From Pedobacter cryoconitis (GTDB taxonomy: Bacteria > Bacteroidota > Bacteroidia > Sphingobacteriales > Sphingobacteriaceae): a stretch of 64,000 nt of DNA. The notes beneath the pieces are model-generated. The model saw only the letters and a program-made list of their open reading frames with translations, had not been told where the DNA came from and did no database searches. Made by a program: the position numbers and the translations under genes. The DNA is taken from positions 1-64,000 of the forward strand of contig NZ_QLLR01000006.1 of assembly GCF_003259615.1 (NCBI RefSeq), given 5' to 3'. Shown one piece after another: positions 42,782 through 53,444 of the stretch; positions within the stretch are counted from its first letter, which is position 1, and each line of letters begins with the position of its first letter.

Positions 42782-44272
42782 TTAGTAGCCTGCATTTTGT
42801 TTTAAAGCCGGGTTTGCATCAAGGGCACTGGTAGGAATCGGGAACAGTAACCGGAATGCGGGAACTGCGGGTGCGAAATCATGAGCCAGCAGGAATTTGT
42901 TGAACCTGATCATATCTTGTCTGCGATGGCCTTCCCAGTTCAGCTCAAATCCTCTTTCATTGTAAACATCATCCAGCGCAGGGCTTGCAGCTAAAGCAGC
43001 AAGTCCTGCACGTTGCCTCACCTGGTCTATCAATGGTTTGGCTGCCCCTGAGTTTCCCAGTCGGATATTACATTCAGCCTGCATCAGCAGAATATCAGCA
43101 TAACGGTAAATAGGAAAATCATTGGATTCTCCACTGCCATCTTGCGGAGGTACAGGGTAAAACTTAACGTTTCTGATGCCTTCAGCTGGCCCCGCCCCTG
43201 GGTTGTCAAGAGAGGTCACGTCCAGAGAATAAGTCACTCCACCTGGTTGAGCACCGACAAGAAATTGTTTTTTCCGAATGTCATTGTCAGCGTACCGATC
43301 ATAGAAAGGTCTTGGAACAATAGTTCCATTCCAGCCGCTAAAGCCAAACATAGCTACTCCATTTGGCCCATTTACGCTTCTTAAAGCATAAATATTACGG
43401 GACACAATGTTCTCCGTTGCAAAAATGGCCAGGATAGTTTCATCATCAGGACATTTGTCACCAAAAAGCTCATAATATTGATTCCCCAGAGGACTTGCTG
43501 CATTTGCTGCACCCGGATGTAAGGTATATCCGCCCTGCGTTACTTTAGCGCAGGCAGCCAGACACTCTGTCCAGTGCGGTGTTCCGGTATAGACCTCTGC
43601 GTTCAGATAAACTTTGGCCAATAAAGCATAACCCGCCCATTTATTAAATCTACCATAATAAACGCCCCCCTTTGCCTCAGAGAGTAGTTCTACGTTAGCC
43701 GTAAGTTCCTTAACAATAAAGTTGTAAACTTCAACCCTGCTCGTCTGAGGGATCTTATCGACAGTAATATTGTTATCTGTATAAAAAGGTACTGAACCAT
43801 AATCATCAATCAGCAGGTAATAAAAGAATGCACGTAAAACCTTGGCTTCTGCAATTTTTGAAGCATCAGCGTTTGCTTTTTGTAATTGATCAACTGCCAG
43901 GTTAGCGGTATAAACTGATTTATAAAGCCAGGTCCAGGTATTTCCAACCATAGTGGAGCTTGGAATCCATTGACGTTGATAGAGCTGTGCAAAATCCAGC
44001 TGCCAGTCACCAGTATTACGGTGTGGGATAACCTGCTCGTCGGAAGACATTGAGTTTAAATCATACCAGCAGTTATCTGCTCCCGCATAGCCAGTCCCCC
44101 AGTTCCCTGATACCTGCGAATAAACGTTGGCCAGTGCAACATCTGCACCTTTTGCATCGCCATAAAATTGATCTGCGGGGTATTTATCATATACATTTTC
44201 ATTTACCTTTTTGCAGTTTTGCATCCCCAGGGCAACAATTAAAATGCTTAATATTATCTTTTTCATGTTCAT
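42782..44272 (-). CDS. susD: SusD/RagB-family nutrient-binding lipoprotein
   Basis: A 496-residue lipoprotein with the lipobox MQNC at Cys20; the start may be at Met3. The SusD pattern is clear: WTWLYKSVYTANLAVDQL, AKVLRAFFYYLLIDDYGSVPF, the TPR helices with AGYALLAKVYLNAEVYTGT, and the C-terminal RYADILLMQAECNIRL and ERGFELNWEGHRRQDMIRF. SusD forms the lid of the SusC barrel and captures oligosaccharides. It starts 6 bases after susC, in the usual order. Confidence 0.95.
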   Translation of the reverse strand: MNMKKIILSILIVALGMQNCKKVNENVYDKYPADQFYGDAKGADVALANVYSQVSGNWGTGYAGADNCWYDLNSMSSDEQVIPHRNTGDWQLDFAQLYQRQWIPSSTMVGNTWTWLYKSVYTANLAVDQLQKANADASKIAEAKVLRAFFYYLLIDDYGSVPFYTDNNITVDKIPQTSRVEVYNFIVKELTANVELLSEAKGGVYYGRFNKWAGYALLAKVYLNAEVYTGTPHWTECLAACAKVTQGGYTLHPGAANAASPLGNQYYELFGDKCPDDETILAIFATENIVSRNIYALRSVNGPNGVAMFGFSGWNGTIVPRPFYDRYADNDIRKKQFLVGAQPGGVTYSLDVTSLDNPGAGPAEGIRNVKFYPVPPQDGSGESNDFPIYRYADILLMQAECNIRLGNSGAAKPLIDQVRQRAGLAALAASPALDDVYNERGFELNWEGHRRQDMIRFNKFLLAHDFAPAVPAFRLLFPIPTSALDANPALKQNAGY

Positions 44273-44278
44273 CCTTTT

Positions 44279-47233
44279 TTATTTTAATACCACATTCAAT
44301 CCTATCGAAAAAGTTCTTGTTCTTGGGTAGATTCCTCCATCGCTACCCGAGCCGTTGCCGCCACTAACATTCAATTCCGGGTCTATACCTGTATATTTTG
44401 TGATGAGCAGCAAATTTGTCCCTGTCAGGGAGACACGCATAGCACTGATATATTTAATCTTCTCAGTTTTTATACGGTAGCCAAAGGATAGATTCTCCCA
44501 TCTTAAAAAAGACCCGTTTTCCAGCCACAGATCGGAGCCGTATTGTGAGGTGTAAAGACCCAATGGAACAGCACTTTCCAATACATTTGCTTTACCGAGG
44601 TTTTCAAAATAACTCAGGTTTGATTTAATAGTATTATAGATTTTATTGCCACCAGAGCCTCGCCATACCATAGAGGCATCAAAGTTCTTGTAAGTCATGC
44701 CTGGTGTAAAAGCATAAGTATACTTTGGAATTGCAGAGCCTTCAAATATTCTGTCAGGACTTTGGTTTCCCTGATCAATGATCTCATCTTTATTCCGGTC
44801 AACCACCGTTTCTGCGTTTACAGCATCTTTACCCGAGTGTTGTAAGATGTTAAATGTACCAATAGGCTGTCCTTTGATCAGGTAAGCATTAGTACCCCAG
44901 GATACATAATCAGTATTTAAAGGAACACCGTTAATACTTCCGCTTAAGTTGAGTACTTTATTTTTAAGCAGCGAAACATTTCCTGCCAGTGTCACTGTCG
45001 TATGCTGCGTTTTAATCAATTGATAACCAAGCGTAACTTCCAATCCTTTATTTAACAGGCTACCAACGTTTGCTGCAATACTCGGATATGGATATGGCGG
45101 TTGCGGAACGGTATAATTGAATAAAAGGTTATCTGTAGTTGCTGTAAAGACATCAACCGTTCCATTTAAACGATTATTAAATAAGCCGAAATCTATACCA
45201 ATATTTGTTTGTTTCCGGGTTTCCCAGCGCAGATCCGGATTTGCATTCTGGCTGATTACAAAATTGGTTATCGGGCTGCCACCAAAATAGGTGACACCAG
45301 AGTAACCTACCAGCTGGAGTGAACCCTGCGGACTAAGACCTTGCTGATTACCCGTAATTCCATATCCTCCTCTAAGTTTTAAACTGCTGAAAATTTGCTG
45401 GTTTTTCATAAATGGCTCTTGATCTATACGCCAGGCAACCGACGCAGAAGGGAAATTTCCCCATTTATGATTAGCGCCAAAAACAGAAGAACCGTCTCTC
45501 CTGAAAGTAGCAGTAAACAGGTACTTATTTAAGTAACCGTAATTGATACGGCCTAAAAAAGAAACCAGGTTCCTGTCGTTTTTGTAGGAATTCATATCTC
45601 CGGGAGCTACTTTAGAAAGATCTCCTAATTGTAGTGCATTAAAAGTTGCAATGTCGTTTATAAAGCCTTTCGCCTGTGCGAAATTCCCGTTGTAGGTTTG
45701 CGCCTGACGTTCAAATACTGCAATGGCATCAAAATGGTGGTCACCAAAATCTTGTTTATAGTTAAGGCTAATGTCCATTAACTTTTCATCTGTATGTTTG
45801 TTATTGATATTGGCGATACCTTTATTATCAATTGCAGCGGCAATGGTTGATTCTGCTGGTAAGTAATAACCTGAATTTTCATCAATTTTTCTCCAGCTGC
45901 CAAACCAGCCCGCAGTTAAACCTTTGGTTAACTGAAGATCTGCACGTAAACTACCAAACAGGTTATTGATCTGATTCTGATTTACTACCGTGTTGGCAAC
46001 TGCATAAGGATTGATATACTGAAACACGTTTGGATCGGTATAATAACTGCCATCTGCATTATAGACCGGATCTGTTGGCCTGGTTACATAGATATTACTG
46101 AACAGGTTTGAGGTAAAACTTGCCCTGCCTACCCCTGTCGGACTATAATTTGTGTTGTTGATACCACTGTTCAGATTCATAGTCAGCGTTAGTTTATCAT
46201 CTAATGCCTTCTGTGTAGCTTGAATACGCCCGATATAGTTTTTATAGTTTGATTTGATCACAATCCCTGTTTGCAAAATTGCCGAAACAGAAGCACGGTA
46301 GTTAAAGCCATTTGAGCCGCCACCAAAGGCTAAGGCATGGTTTTGAGTAACCCCGTTCTGAGTAAGCAAGTTATACCAGTCTGTGCTGGAACCATGATTA
46401 GCAGAGGCCGGCACACCGTAGAGTTGTGCCTGTTCCCACCATTGGTCTGCGTTAAGTTGTTTTAGTTTTTTGGCGATAACATCTAATGAGCTGCCTGCTG
46501 TGTACTCAATACTTGACTGGCCGGCCTTATTTCTCTTAGTAGTGACAATGATGACACCTGGTGCACCGCGTGATCCGTATATTGCAGTAGCAGAGGCATC
46601 TTTTAAGACATCAACTGATTCAATTTCACTTGGTGGAACCTGGTTTAACAGATCCATATTTCCCTGGATACCATCTACCACTACTAAAGGGTCATTACCA
46701 CCAATCAATGAAGTGATTCCCCTGATCCTTACGCTGGGCGTTGTACCTGGCTCACTCCCGGACTGTGTAATATTAACACCTGCAGCTTTTCCTGCCAGCA
46801 GTTGCAATGGGTTTGTCACTGTACCAGGATTCAGGTCTTTGCTTGAAATTGTAGCAACTGAACCGGTCAGGTCTGACTTTTTAGCCGTTCCATAACCAAT
46901 CACGACCACATCTGATAGAGATCTTGAGTTTGGGTTTAATAATATGGTGAGTGGGTGTCCAGCATCAATAGTTCTTTCTACTGCGTCATAACCAACAAAA
47001 CTAACTGTTATTGTCAGCGAGTTTAATGTTGGGTTTTGTATTTGAAATTCCCCGCTTACACTTGATAAAACGGAACTCCCGGTTTCCTTTATCCGTATAG
47101 ATGCACCCGGCAGTGGTTGATTTGTTTCATCAACTACTTTACCCGTAAATGTTTTTGTCTGGGCGAAAGAAGTGAATACGCAAAAGAAGAAAAGCATGGT
47201 CAGGCCATACTTATACAAGTAAAGTTTGTTCAT
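44279..47233 (-). CDS. susC: SusC/RagA-family TonB-linked outer-membrane transporter
   Basis: A 984-residue transporter with a signal peptide to ~residue 24. A carboxypeptidase-regulatory-like domain (~28-108, FTGKVVDETNQPLPGASI) is followed by the SusC signature VVVIGYGTAKKSDLTGSV, the plug (to ~235, with DPLVVVDGIQG and IESVDVLKDASATAIYGSRG) and a barrel ending in YPRTRTFSIGLNVVLK. It imports starch-derived oligosaccharides with SusD. It is the first gene of the operon; a weak -7/-33 candidate lies at 47292-47322. A SusR-like regulator at 49015 likely controls it. Confidence 0.95.
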   Translation of the reverse strand: MNKLYLYKYGLTMLFFFCVFTSFAQTKTFTGKVVDETNQPLPGASIRIKETGSSVLSSVSGEFQIQNPTLNSLTITVSFVGYDAVERTIDAGHPLTILLNPNSRSLSDVVVIGYGTAKKSDLTGSVATISSKDLNPGTVTNPLQLLAGKAAGVNITQSGSEPGTTPSVRIRGITSLIGGNDPLVVVDGIQGNMDLLNQVPPSEIESVDVLKDASATAIYGSRGAPGVIIVTTKRNKAGQSSIEYTAGSSLDVIAKKLKQLNADQWWEQAQLYGVPASANHGSSTDWYNLLTQNGVTQNHALAFGGGSNGFNYRASVSAILQTGIVIKSNYKNYIGRIQATQKALDDKLTLTMNLNSGINNTNYSPTGVGRASFTSNLFSNIYVTRPTDPVYNADGSYYTDPNVFQYINPYAVANTVVNQNQINNLFGSLRADLQLTKGLTAGWFGSWRKIDENSGYYLPAESTIAAAIDNKGIANINNKHTDEKLMDISLNYKQDFGDHHFDAIAVFERQAQTYNGNFAQAKGFINDIATFNALQLGDLSKVAPGDMNSYKNDRNLVSFLGRINYGYLNKYLFTATFRRDGSSVFGANHKWGNFPSASVAWRIDQEPFMKNQQIFSSLKLRGGYGITGNQQGLSPQGSLQLVGYSGVTYFGGSPITNFVISQNANPDLRWETRKQTNIGIDFGLFNNRLNGTVDVFTATTDNLLFNYTVPQPPYPYPSIAANVGSLLNKGLEVTLGYQLIKTQHTTVTLAGNVSLLKNKVLNLSGSINGVPLNTDYVSWGTNAYLIKGQPIGTFNILQHSGKDAVNAETVVDRNKDEIIDQGNQSPDRIFEGSAIPKYTYAFTPGMTYKNFDASMVWRGSGGNKIYNTIKSNLSYFENLGKANVLESAVPLGLYTSQYGSDLWLENGSFLRWENLSFGYRIKTEKIKYISAMRVSLTGTNLLLITKYTGIDPELNVSGGNGSGSDGGIYPRTRTFSIGLNVVLK

Positions 47234-47661
47234 ATAGATTTGGTTTAATTTGATTAATGAGAACCTCTGATAAACCGGGGCATCTCTAGCTCAAAGTAAG
47301 AGAGGTTATGTGCTAAAACCAATGCTTTAAAAAGCCGATATTAATAAAAAAGAAAAATCAAACCTATATAATTTTGACTATCAATTGATTACAAAATTTC
47401 CTCTATTAAAATATATAGATAATTATGGTAGTAAATCGTATTTATCTTGTATACCAATCATTAAAGACAAGCTTTGACCCTATAAAAACTATTTATATTT
47501 CAGTCTTAGCAAGAGACAGTTAAACAACTGAATTTCAAATTATTATATTAAATAACAACCTTTTTTTTCTATATACGCTTTTCTGCTGATCGCTACCGGG
47601 AAATCAAACCTGTATTTTGCTTTCAGATGGATCAGAATCATAACCTTATATAAATCCTTTT
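47234..47661. other. Divergent intergenic region of the sus locus
   Basis: A 428-base A+T-rich gap between susC and the divergent amylase gene. It must hold both promoters and the probable SusR binding sites. The one promoter candidate I can name is at 47292-47322; no clear repeated operator is visible. Confidence 0.55.
47292..47322 (-). promoter_or_regulatory. Weak promoter candidate for susC
   Basis: On the minus strand a TTGG element is followed about 20 bases later by TTACTTTG, close to but not matching the TAnnTTTG -7 consensus, with the susC start about 60 bases further on. Tentative. Confidence 0.3.
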
Positions 47662-49008
47662 ATGAAAAAAATCAAAATTATAGTATCTCTTTGGGTGATT
47701 GCCTGCATGCTTTCTCCACTGAGTTCAATCGGCCAGACGGCAACACAATTTGGAAAACAATTTAATGGAGTTCCAGATCCTCTTGACGCGGTGATCTACC
47801 AGGTAAATATGCGCACCTTTAGTAAGGATGGAAATTTCAAAGGCGTAAGCTCCCGCCTGGATTCGATAAAAGCACTAGGGGTCAATTTGATCTACCTGAT
47901 GCCAATTTACCCTGTTGGGATCTTAAAATCAGTCAATTCACCTTATTGTGTAAGTGATTATAAAGCGGTTAATAAAGAGTTTGGGACAATTGATGAATTG
48001 AGAGCGCTGGTGAAGGGTGCCCACGACAAAGATATGGCGGTGATCCTGGACTGGGTCCCTAACCATACTTCTTTTGATCATCCCTGGACAAAGAATAAAT
48101 CGTGGTACTTGCAAGACAGCACAGGCAATATTATCAGTCCTGTTGGAACTGGCTGGAATGATGTGGCCCAATTAAATTATAAAAATGAGGACATGCGTGC
48201 AGAGATGGTCCGATCTATGAAATACTGGGTACTTACAGCTAATATTGATGGCTTCAGGTGTGATTATGCGGATGGACAACCTTTTGATTTTTGGCAAGAG
48301 GCAATCAGTACCCTAAGAGCTATTCCAAAACATAAATTGATATTTTTAGCTGAGGGCAAACGAAGTGATCATTATAAAGCTGGTTTTGACTATAACTTTG
48401 GCTTCACCTTTTTTGAGGACCTGGTTGATATTTATAAAAAGAACAGGTCTGTGAAATCAATCGATACGTTGAATAGCAGTGATTATAAAAATGCAGCAAA
48501 TGGGCAAAGTATGGTCAGGTATATTACAAATCATGATGTAAATGGTTCTGAGGGCACGCCCCTGGAGTTGTTTGGACAATTTAAAGGTTCTATGGCTGCT
48601 TTTGCAGTTGTTTCTTATATGAAAAGTGTCCCTATGATTTATAATGGTCAGGAGGTTGGTACACCTTACCGTTTAACTTTTCCTTTTACCACGACAAAAA
48701 TTGACTGGACTATCAATCCTGAGCAAACTGCGGTCTATAAAAAAGTCATCGCCTTCAGGAATGGAAGTAAAGCTATTAGAAGAGGTTCATTAATTTCATA
48801 CAGTACAGATGACATCTGCGCTTTTACCAGGGAAAAAGATGCAGAAAAAGTTTTGGTTTTGTCGAACATGAGAAATAAAAAAATCAGTTATAGCGTACCC
48901 AAAAAACTTTTAAATATGGTTTGGAAAGATGCTTTTACCGGGAACGTTTACAAATTGAATACGACATTAGCTTTAGCGCCTTATACTTATCTGGTGTTGA
49001 AAAACTAA
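47662..49008 (+). CDS. GH13 alpha-amylase-family secreted enzyme (SusA-like)
   Basis: A 448-residue enzyme with a type I signal peptide (to ~residue 25, SIGQ) and no lipobox, so probably periplasmic. All four GH13 regions are intact: DWVPNHTSFD (Asp130, His135), GFRCDYADG with nucleophile Asp201, LIFLAEG with acid Glu231, and RYITNHD with Asp292. It is closely related to the lipoprotein amylase at 40264 over its whole length, so the pair arose by duplication. It is divergent from susC and would process imported maltodextrins. Confidence 0.92.
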   Translation: MKKIKIIVSLWVIACMLSPLSSIGQTATQFGKQFNGVPDPLDAVIYQVNMRTFSKDGNFKGVSSRLDSIKALGVNLIYLMPIYPVGILKSVNSPYCVSDYKAVNKEFGTIDELRALVKGAHDKDMAVILDWVPNHTSFDHPWTKNKSWYLQDSTGNIISPVGTGWNDVAQLNYKNEDMRAEMVRSMKYWVLTANIDGFRCDYADGQPFDFWQEAISTLRAIPKHKLIFLAEGKRSDHYKAGFDYNFGFTFFEDLVDIYKKNRSVKSIDTLNSSDYKNAANGQSMVRYITNHDVNGSEGTPLELFGQFKGSMAAFAVVSYMKSVPMIYNGQEVGTPYRLTFPFTTTKIDWTINPEQTAVYKKVIAFRNGSKAIRRGSLISYSTDDICAFTREKDAEKVLVLSNMRNKKISYSVPKKLLNMVWKDAFTGNVYKLNTTLALAPYTYLVLKN

Positions 49009-49014
49009 ACGTAA

Positions 49015-50724
49015 TCAGCTAAGGTCCACAATCTCTTTGACTGCTTTGATCTGCATGATCCGATCTTCAAATTCATCGTTTGGAATGAATGAACGGTTTT
49101 TAGCTTTGGTCTTGTAGGTGTAAATTGTGTTAACAGAGTAATTCAGGATCTTAGCTATCGTTTCATTTTCATCAATTCCCAGTCTGATCAATGCAAAAAT
49201 CCTGAGTTCTGTATTCAGCAGGTTTTCTTCACGAGGCTGTATTTGATCGGCTGTGGTGAATAACATATTAAAATCAGCAACAAAATTTGGGAACAGGCTT
49301 AAAAACACTTTATCAAAGCTATGAGAGAGATTTTCTCTTTCAAAACCGGTGTTTAACCGGCTTAAGACCAGCGTAATTTCTTCAAATCTTTTCTCTTTCA
49401 CCCTGGTTTCAATGGCGCGTTTAAGCCGGTCAATTTTCTCAATGTAATCTGAGTGAATATTAAAGAAGTTTCCAATGTATTCGTCTTTGATCATATTCGC
49501 TTCATCCAGCTTGGCATTGATATGGGAAAGTGACCGGTTACTTTTATCTAATGCTTTATTTACCAAAAGCAAAGAATTGTTTGCGTTATTCAAATCGGCA
49601 TTTTTACTCAAAATAACCTGATCTGCTATCCGCAGTTTTTTTAGTTGTCTGACGGTAATATAAGTGAAGAAGAAAACCATAACTATTAAAGTAGTAATAG
49701 CATAGGCGTACATAGTGAGCAGATGTTTCTGTTTTTCAATTCTGTTGACCTGTTCAGTTTGTATAATTGGCATTATATTACTAATGGTCGCTTCCCGGTG
49801 TTTAGCACCGTAGAAATTAGCATCATTTATTGCCTGATTAATAAAATCATAGGCCATTTTAACATCGCCTTGTTTAAAGAGATAACTTGCCAGATTAGTC
49901 AGCGCCACTCCTTCCTTTGTAGAATGTTTATTATCAATTATTGCTGCCTTAATTAGGTTTGAAAGGCCTTTCTGCGTTTGCTTTAACTCAAAAAAAGTAT
50001 AACTTAAGCAACTTAGGTTAATTGCACTATCCTGATAGGTCTGCTTGAATTGTAAAATTCTGTCATATGTTTTTAAAGAAGTTTGATAATCTCCTTTTCT
50101 TATCGCCCGCAAACCCACAGCAGATAAGTTCGCATAGGAATTAACTGGAGTGCTATTAATAATTGAATCACAGTAATTCAGGCCAATCTGACTATATTTT
50201 GCATAATAATCATCAAGTTTATCGTAATCAGCAAGATCGAAATGGCTCCTTGCTTGTAAAAAAAGATATTCGTACCGCTGATGTTCAGCTAAATGGGAAG
50301 TATTTACTTTTTTCAAAGTATCCAGGCCCTCTTTAAACATGCCGGCAGAAACCAGTACAAAAGCCATGTTGACTTTTGAATAACTTATTTTGTTCTGGTC
50401 CTTGAGTAAATGCGCACAGTCGTTTAACTTTTTACAATAAACGTAAGCGGAATCATGAATATAGGATTTATAAGCATTAAATAGTTTATGATAATTAGTG
50501 TACCGTTTGCTAAGGGAGGAGTAATCTGTGTGAAGATCTTTTTTAAGCGTTTTTATATAAATGTCTTTATTTTGATCATAATGTGCTTTATAAGCCAGCG
50601 TTTTAACCAGCACCAATTGCAGGCTATCAATATTAGCTGAGCTCTTTGCTTGTTGTGCCAACACTAGCTGACACCAGCAAATAAGGACAGAGATCAATAA
50701 AGGAAATTTATATTTGGTATACAT
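49015..50724 (-). CDS. susR: SusR-like membrane transcriptional regulator
   Basis: A 569-residue regulator. The start at 50724 ([15 protein letters not shown]) gives a signal-like N-terminal membrane segment; the ATG 66 bases upstream adds an unlikely leader. A TPR-rich periplasmic part (~60-320) is followed by a membrane helix ([20 protein letters not shown]), a coiled coil and the C-terminal DUF6377-type domain with a helix-turn-helix ([25 protein letters not shown]). This is the architecture of Bacteroides SusR, which activates sus genes in response to maltose or larger glucans. It is convergent with the amylase gene, 6 bases apart. Confidence 0.85.
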   Translation of the reverse strand: MYTKYKFPLLISVLICWCQLVLAQQAKSSANIDSLQLVLVKTLAYKAHYDQNKDIYIKTLKKDLHTDYSSLSKRYTNYHKLFNAYKSYIHDSAYVYCKKLNDCAHLLKDQNKISYSKVNMAFVLVSAGMFKEGLDTLKKVNTSHLAEHQRYEYLFLQARSHFDLADYDKLDDYYAKYSQIGLNYCDSIINSTPVNSYANLSAVGLRAIRKGDYQTSLKTYDRILQFKQTYQDSAINLSCLSYTFFELKQTQKGLSNLIKAAIIDNKHSTKEGVALTNLASYLFKQGDVKMAYDFINQAINDANFYGAKHREATISNIMPIIQTEQVNRIEKQKHLLTMYAYAITTLIVMVFFFTYITVRQLKKLRIADQVILSKNADLNNANNSLLLVNKALDKSNRSLSHINAKLDEANMIKDEYIGNFFNIHSDYIEKIDRLKRAIETRVKEKRFEEITLVLSRLNTGFERENLSHSFDKVFLSLFPNFVADFNMLFTTADQIQPREENLLNTELRIFALIRLGIDENETIAKILNYSVNTIYTYKTKAKNRSFIPNDEFEDRIMQIKAVKEIVDLS

Positions 50725-50850
50725 TTTCACGTTTGTTGCTAAACAACCAATAATAATATTTTGATAATCCGGATTATTCAGCAGATGCAATATCCAGATA
50801 ATATCCGTGATAATGAAATGACTAAAAAATGATTACTAAATTTACTATAA

Positions 50851-51561
50851 ATGAAATTGAACAGCCTGTCATCCCCAATCAATAGCCTGATGAAAATATC
50901 TGCATTTTTGCTGTTTTCTTTATTTATACATCCCCTGTCTGCTCAGCAAAAGAATACCCTAAAGGTGATTAATTCCTTGAAAGTCTATCAAAATTCCTTT
51001 GCGCGGGACCCAAGCCAGGAGTTGATAGAGCTCAGGAAAATGATACCTGACCTGGTTTTGGACATTCGGTACGCCACGGCAAATAATTTTATGAAACAGG
51101 TTATGTATCCCCAGGCACGGGCTTTTGCCAGAAAACCAGTTGCAGAACAGCTAAAAAAAGTCCAGGCAGAACTCCGCAAAAGAGGATATGGATTAAAAAT
51201 TTATGATGCTTACCGTCCATATGCCATCACGGTTTCCTTTTATAAAAGGGCTGCTGATAAAAGTTTTGTAGCCAACCCGGCAAAAGGTTCCAAACACAAC
51301 CGGGGCTGTGCGGTAGATCTAACCCTGATCGATTTCAAGACGAAAAAAGAAATCCCGATGCCTACCCCCTATGACAGTTTTGCTCCGGAGGCTGCCGCAG
51401 CTTACCAAAAATTACCAGCTGCCGTTATCCGCAACCGGGATTTTCTGATCCGAACAATGCGGACATATGGTTTCAGGGTTATTAAAAACGAATGGTGGCA
51501 CTATGATTTTATAGGGTGGCAGAATTATGCACTGATGGACATTCCGTTCAAAAGTCTTTAA
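50851..51561 (+). CDS. D-Ala-D-Ala dipeptidase (VanX/DdpX family, M15)
   Basis: A 236-residue zinc peptidase with a signal peptide or membrane anchor (residues ~15-31), so it acts in the periplasm. Visible elements: Arg122 in YDAYRPY, metal ligands His149 and Asp156 in SKHNRGCAVDLTL, and catalytic Glu214 with metal ligand His217 in EWWHYDF. VanX-family enzymes hydrolyse D-alanyl-D-alanine; outside resistance clusters they serve in peptidoglycan turnover or D-Ala use. No VanA/VanH-type ligase or two-component pair lies beside it here. It converges with the AraC gene at 51578. Confidence 0.9.
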   Translation: MKLNSLSSPINSLMKISAFLLFSLFIHPLSAQQKNTLKVINSLKVYQNSFARDPSQELIELRKMIPDLVLDIRYATANNFMKQVMYPQARAFARKPVAEQLKKVQAELRKRGYGLKIYDAYRPYAITVSFYKRAADKSFVANPAKGSKHNRGCAVDLTLIDFKTKKEIPMPTPYDSFAPEAAAAYQKLPAAVIRNRDFLIRTMRTYGFRVIKNEWWHYDFIGWQNYALMDIPFKSL

Positions 51562-51577
51562 GCAGACAAGCCTGCAT

Positions 51578-52501
51578 TTAGTTAAAGGAATTTCTGAACT
51601 CCATCGGCGAGAGGCTGGTCTTGGTTTTGAAAAGCTTGCTGAAGGATTGCAAATGTTCAAAACCCAGCTCATAAGCGATCTCGCTGACCGATAGACTTGT
51701 AGTGGAGAGCTTTTCCTTAGCCAGTTCAATTAACTTATGATGTAAATGTTGCTGAGTATTCTGTCCGGTAAGGGATTTAAGCAGGCTGCTTAGATAACCT
51801 GGTGAGATATTTAAGTTTTCAGCAATATAAGTCACACTGGGCAATCCTTTTTGAGCCATTTCGCCGCTGCTAAAATAATTGGTCAGTAAATCTTCCAGTT
51901 TGGTCAATATTTCATGACTGGTGATCTTTCTGGTAATAAACTGGCGCTGATAGAATCTTTCGGAATAGGTTAGCAAAAGCTCTAATTGTGCAATGATCAC
52001 GCTTTGACTGAAACGGTCGATATTCGCATTGTACTCTTGCTCGATATTTTGCGCGATAGTGGTGAGCATCATTTCTTCCTTATCCGATAAGTAAAGTGCC
52101 TCATGGACCGAGTAATTAAAGAATTCGTAGTGTTTAATGGACTTGGCCAGCGGCGTGTTCCACAGAAAATCAGGGTGAATTAAAATCATCCAGCCCTGGG
52201 GACGGTGCATCACACTCCCCTTTTCAATCTCCATACCAAATACCTGACCGGGCGACATAAAGAACAAGACACCCTCATCAAAATCACTGGTCTGCTGGCC
52301 GTATTTAAACTTAGTATCCTTCACTCTTTTCATGGAGATCGAATAAAAATCATAGATCAAGCTGAAAGAACCTTCAGCCAACGGCCTGTTGATGTCCTCC
52401 ATATGTACCAGGCTAATCAGCGGATGCGCAGGATTAGGCAGACCCGCAGCCCGATGATATTCGGTGATCGTGTGGAAACGAAAAAGCTGGTTGTGATTCA
52501 T
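51578..52501 (-). CDS. AraC-family transcriptional regulator
   Basis: A 307-residue regulator with the start set at 52501 (MNHNQLFRFHTITEYHR); an ATG 63 bases upstream is in frame but inside the preceding gene. The N-terminal cupin part includes GVLFFMSPGQVFGMEI. The C-terminal double helix-turn-helix reads LPSVTYIAENLNISPGYLSS and LSVSEIAYELGFEHLQSFS, ending FKTKTSLSPMEFR. It starts 16 bases after the stop of the NmrA-like gene on the same strand, so the two are probably co-transcribed. Confidence 0.9.
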   Translation of the reverse strand: MNHNQLFRFHTITEYHRAAGLPNPAHPLISLVHMEDINRPLAEGSFSLIYDFYSISMKRVKDTKFKYGQQTSDFDEGVLFFMSPGQVFGMEIEKGSVMHRPQGWMILIHPDFLWNTPLAKSIKHYEFFNYSVHEALYLSDKEEMMLTTIAQNIEQEYNANIDRFSQSVIIAQLELLLTYSERFYQRQFITRKITSHEILTKLEDLLTNYFSSGEMAQKGLPSVTYIAENLNISPGYLSSLLKSLTGQNTQQHLHHKLIELAKEKLSTTSLSVSEIAYELGFEHLQSFSKLFKTKTSLSPMEFRNSFN

Positions 52502-52517
52502 AGCTCTACTAATTTCG

Positions 52518-53444
52518 TTATTTTTTATGATAAACTGCGGCGAACTCTTCTGCAAAATCAGCAAGTTTGACCTTACCCATTTTTGGCTGGTTTTTGTGAA
52601 AGTTCTCCAGTGTTTTTCCGCTGTGCATGGCCGCCTGCATTTCCACCAGTGTTTCTGCGAGTTTTTCAGGCAATTTAGCCATCTTCAATCCTTGCAGCAT
52701 TTCCTTATCCGAAAGCAGCACCCATTTCAGCCAGGGTTTGCTTATGGCTGTGCCAATGATCTTTGCCGCCTGGTTACAGGTTAATTCCTCACTGCCCACA
52801 TAACGGATGTTTTTCCCTGAAGGCAGCAATATCAGTTCTTCAGCAACCGCATCCGCAATATCTATTGGCGAAACAAAAACGATCCGGTCATCACCGCCAT
52901 AGTTCCCCATTAAAAGGCCTGTTTTGCCAGTTAGCAAAGACCACAGACCGGAGTAACGCAACGTGAGGAATTTGCCAATAACCCCCTTGCCTTTAATCAG
53001 GTCTATGGATTGGTAGAAATTGGTGTAAAATGAACCAGGCCGCATGATTGTAACAGAAGCGTCCAAACCATCAAACAGGTGTTCTACATTTTCAGATTTA
53101 ACCAGGTCTGCCGCCCAGCCACTCAGGACCACAATCCGCTTGGTACCTGCTTCTTTGAGCGCCTGTGCATAATTTTGCGCCATCCGTCGTAAATAATCAC
53201 CCAGATCGGGCTCAGTAAAACTCAGCGGGATCATCGTATAAACTGCGTCTGCACCTTTGAAAGTCTGAGTCAAAAAGTTGACATCAGAAATTGAACCAAT
53301 GGCCGGTATTGCACCTAAGTTTTCAATAACTGCCTTTTTTTCAGGGTTACTGCTAACCACGGTCACGGCATGTCCTTGTATAACTAATATTTGCGTCAGC
53401 GGCTGGCTGATATTCCCTAAGGAACCGGTTACAATAATTTTCAT
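52518..53444 (-). CDS. NmrA-like NAD(P)-binding protein
   Basis: A 308-residue protein with an N-terminal nucleotide-binding loop KIIVTGSLGNISQPLTQIL, a variant GxxGxxS of the usual GxxGxxG. DAVYTMIPLSFTEPDLGDYL and RIVVLSGWAADLV follow, the pattern of NmrA/quinone-oxidoreductase-like atypical SDRs (QorB type). The catalytic Tyr-Lys pair is not obvious, as usual in this subgroup. Co-transcribed with the AraC gene downstream. Role unknown, possibly in redox sensing. Confidence 0.85.
   Translation of the reverse strand: MKIIVTGSLGNISQPLTQILVIQGHAVTVVSSNPEKKAVIENLGAIPAIGSISDVNFLTQTFKGADAVYTMIPLSFTEPDLGDYLRRMAQNYAQALKEAGTKRIVVLSGWAADLVKSENVEHLFDGLDASVTIMRPGSFYTNFYQSIDLIKGKGVIGKFLTLRYSGLWSLLTGKTGLLMGNYGGDDRIVFVSPIDIADAVAEELILLPSGKNIRYVGSEELTCNQAAKIIGTAISKPWLKWVLLSDKEMLQGLKMAKLPEKLAETLVEMQAAMHSGKTLENFHKNQPKMGKVKLADFAEEFAAVYHKK

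Noticed and set aside
50851..51561. VanX-like gene as part of a vancomycin-resistance cluster
   Set aside because: No ligase, VanH or two-component genes nearby; likely housekeeping peptidase.
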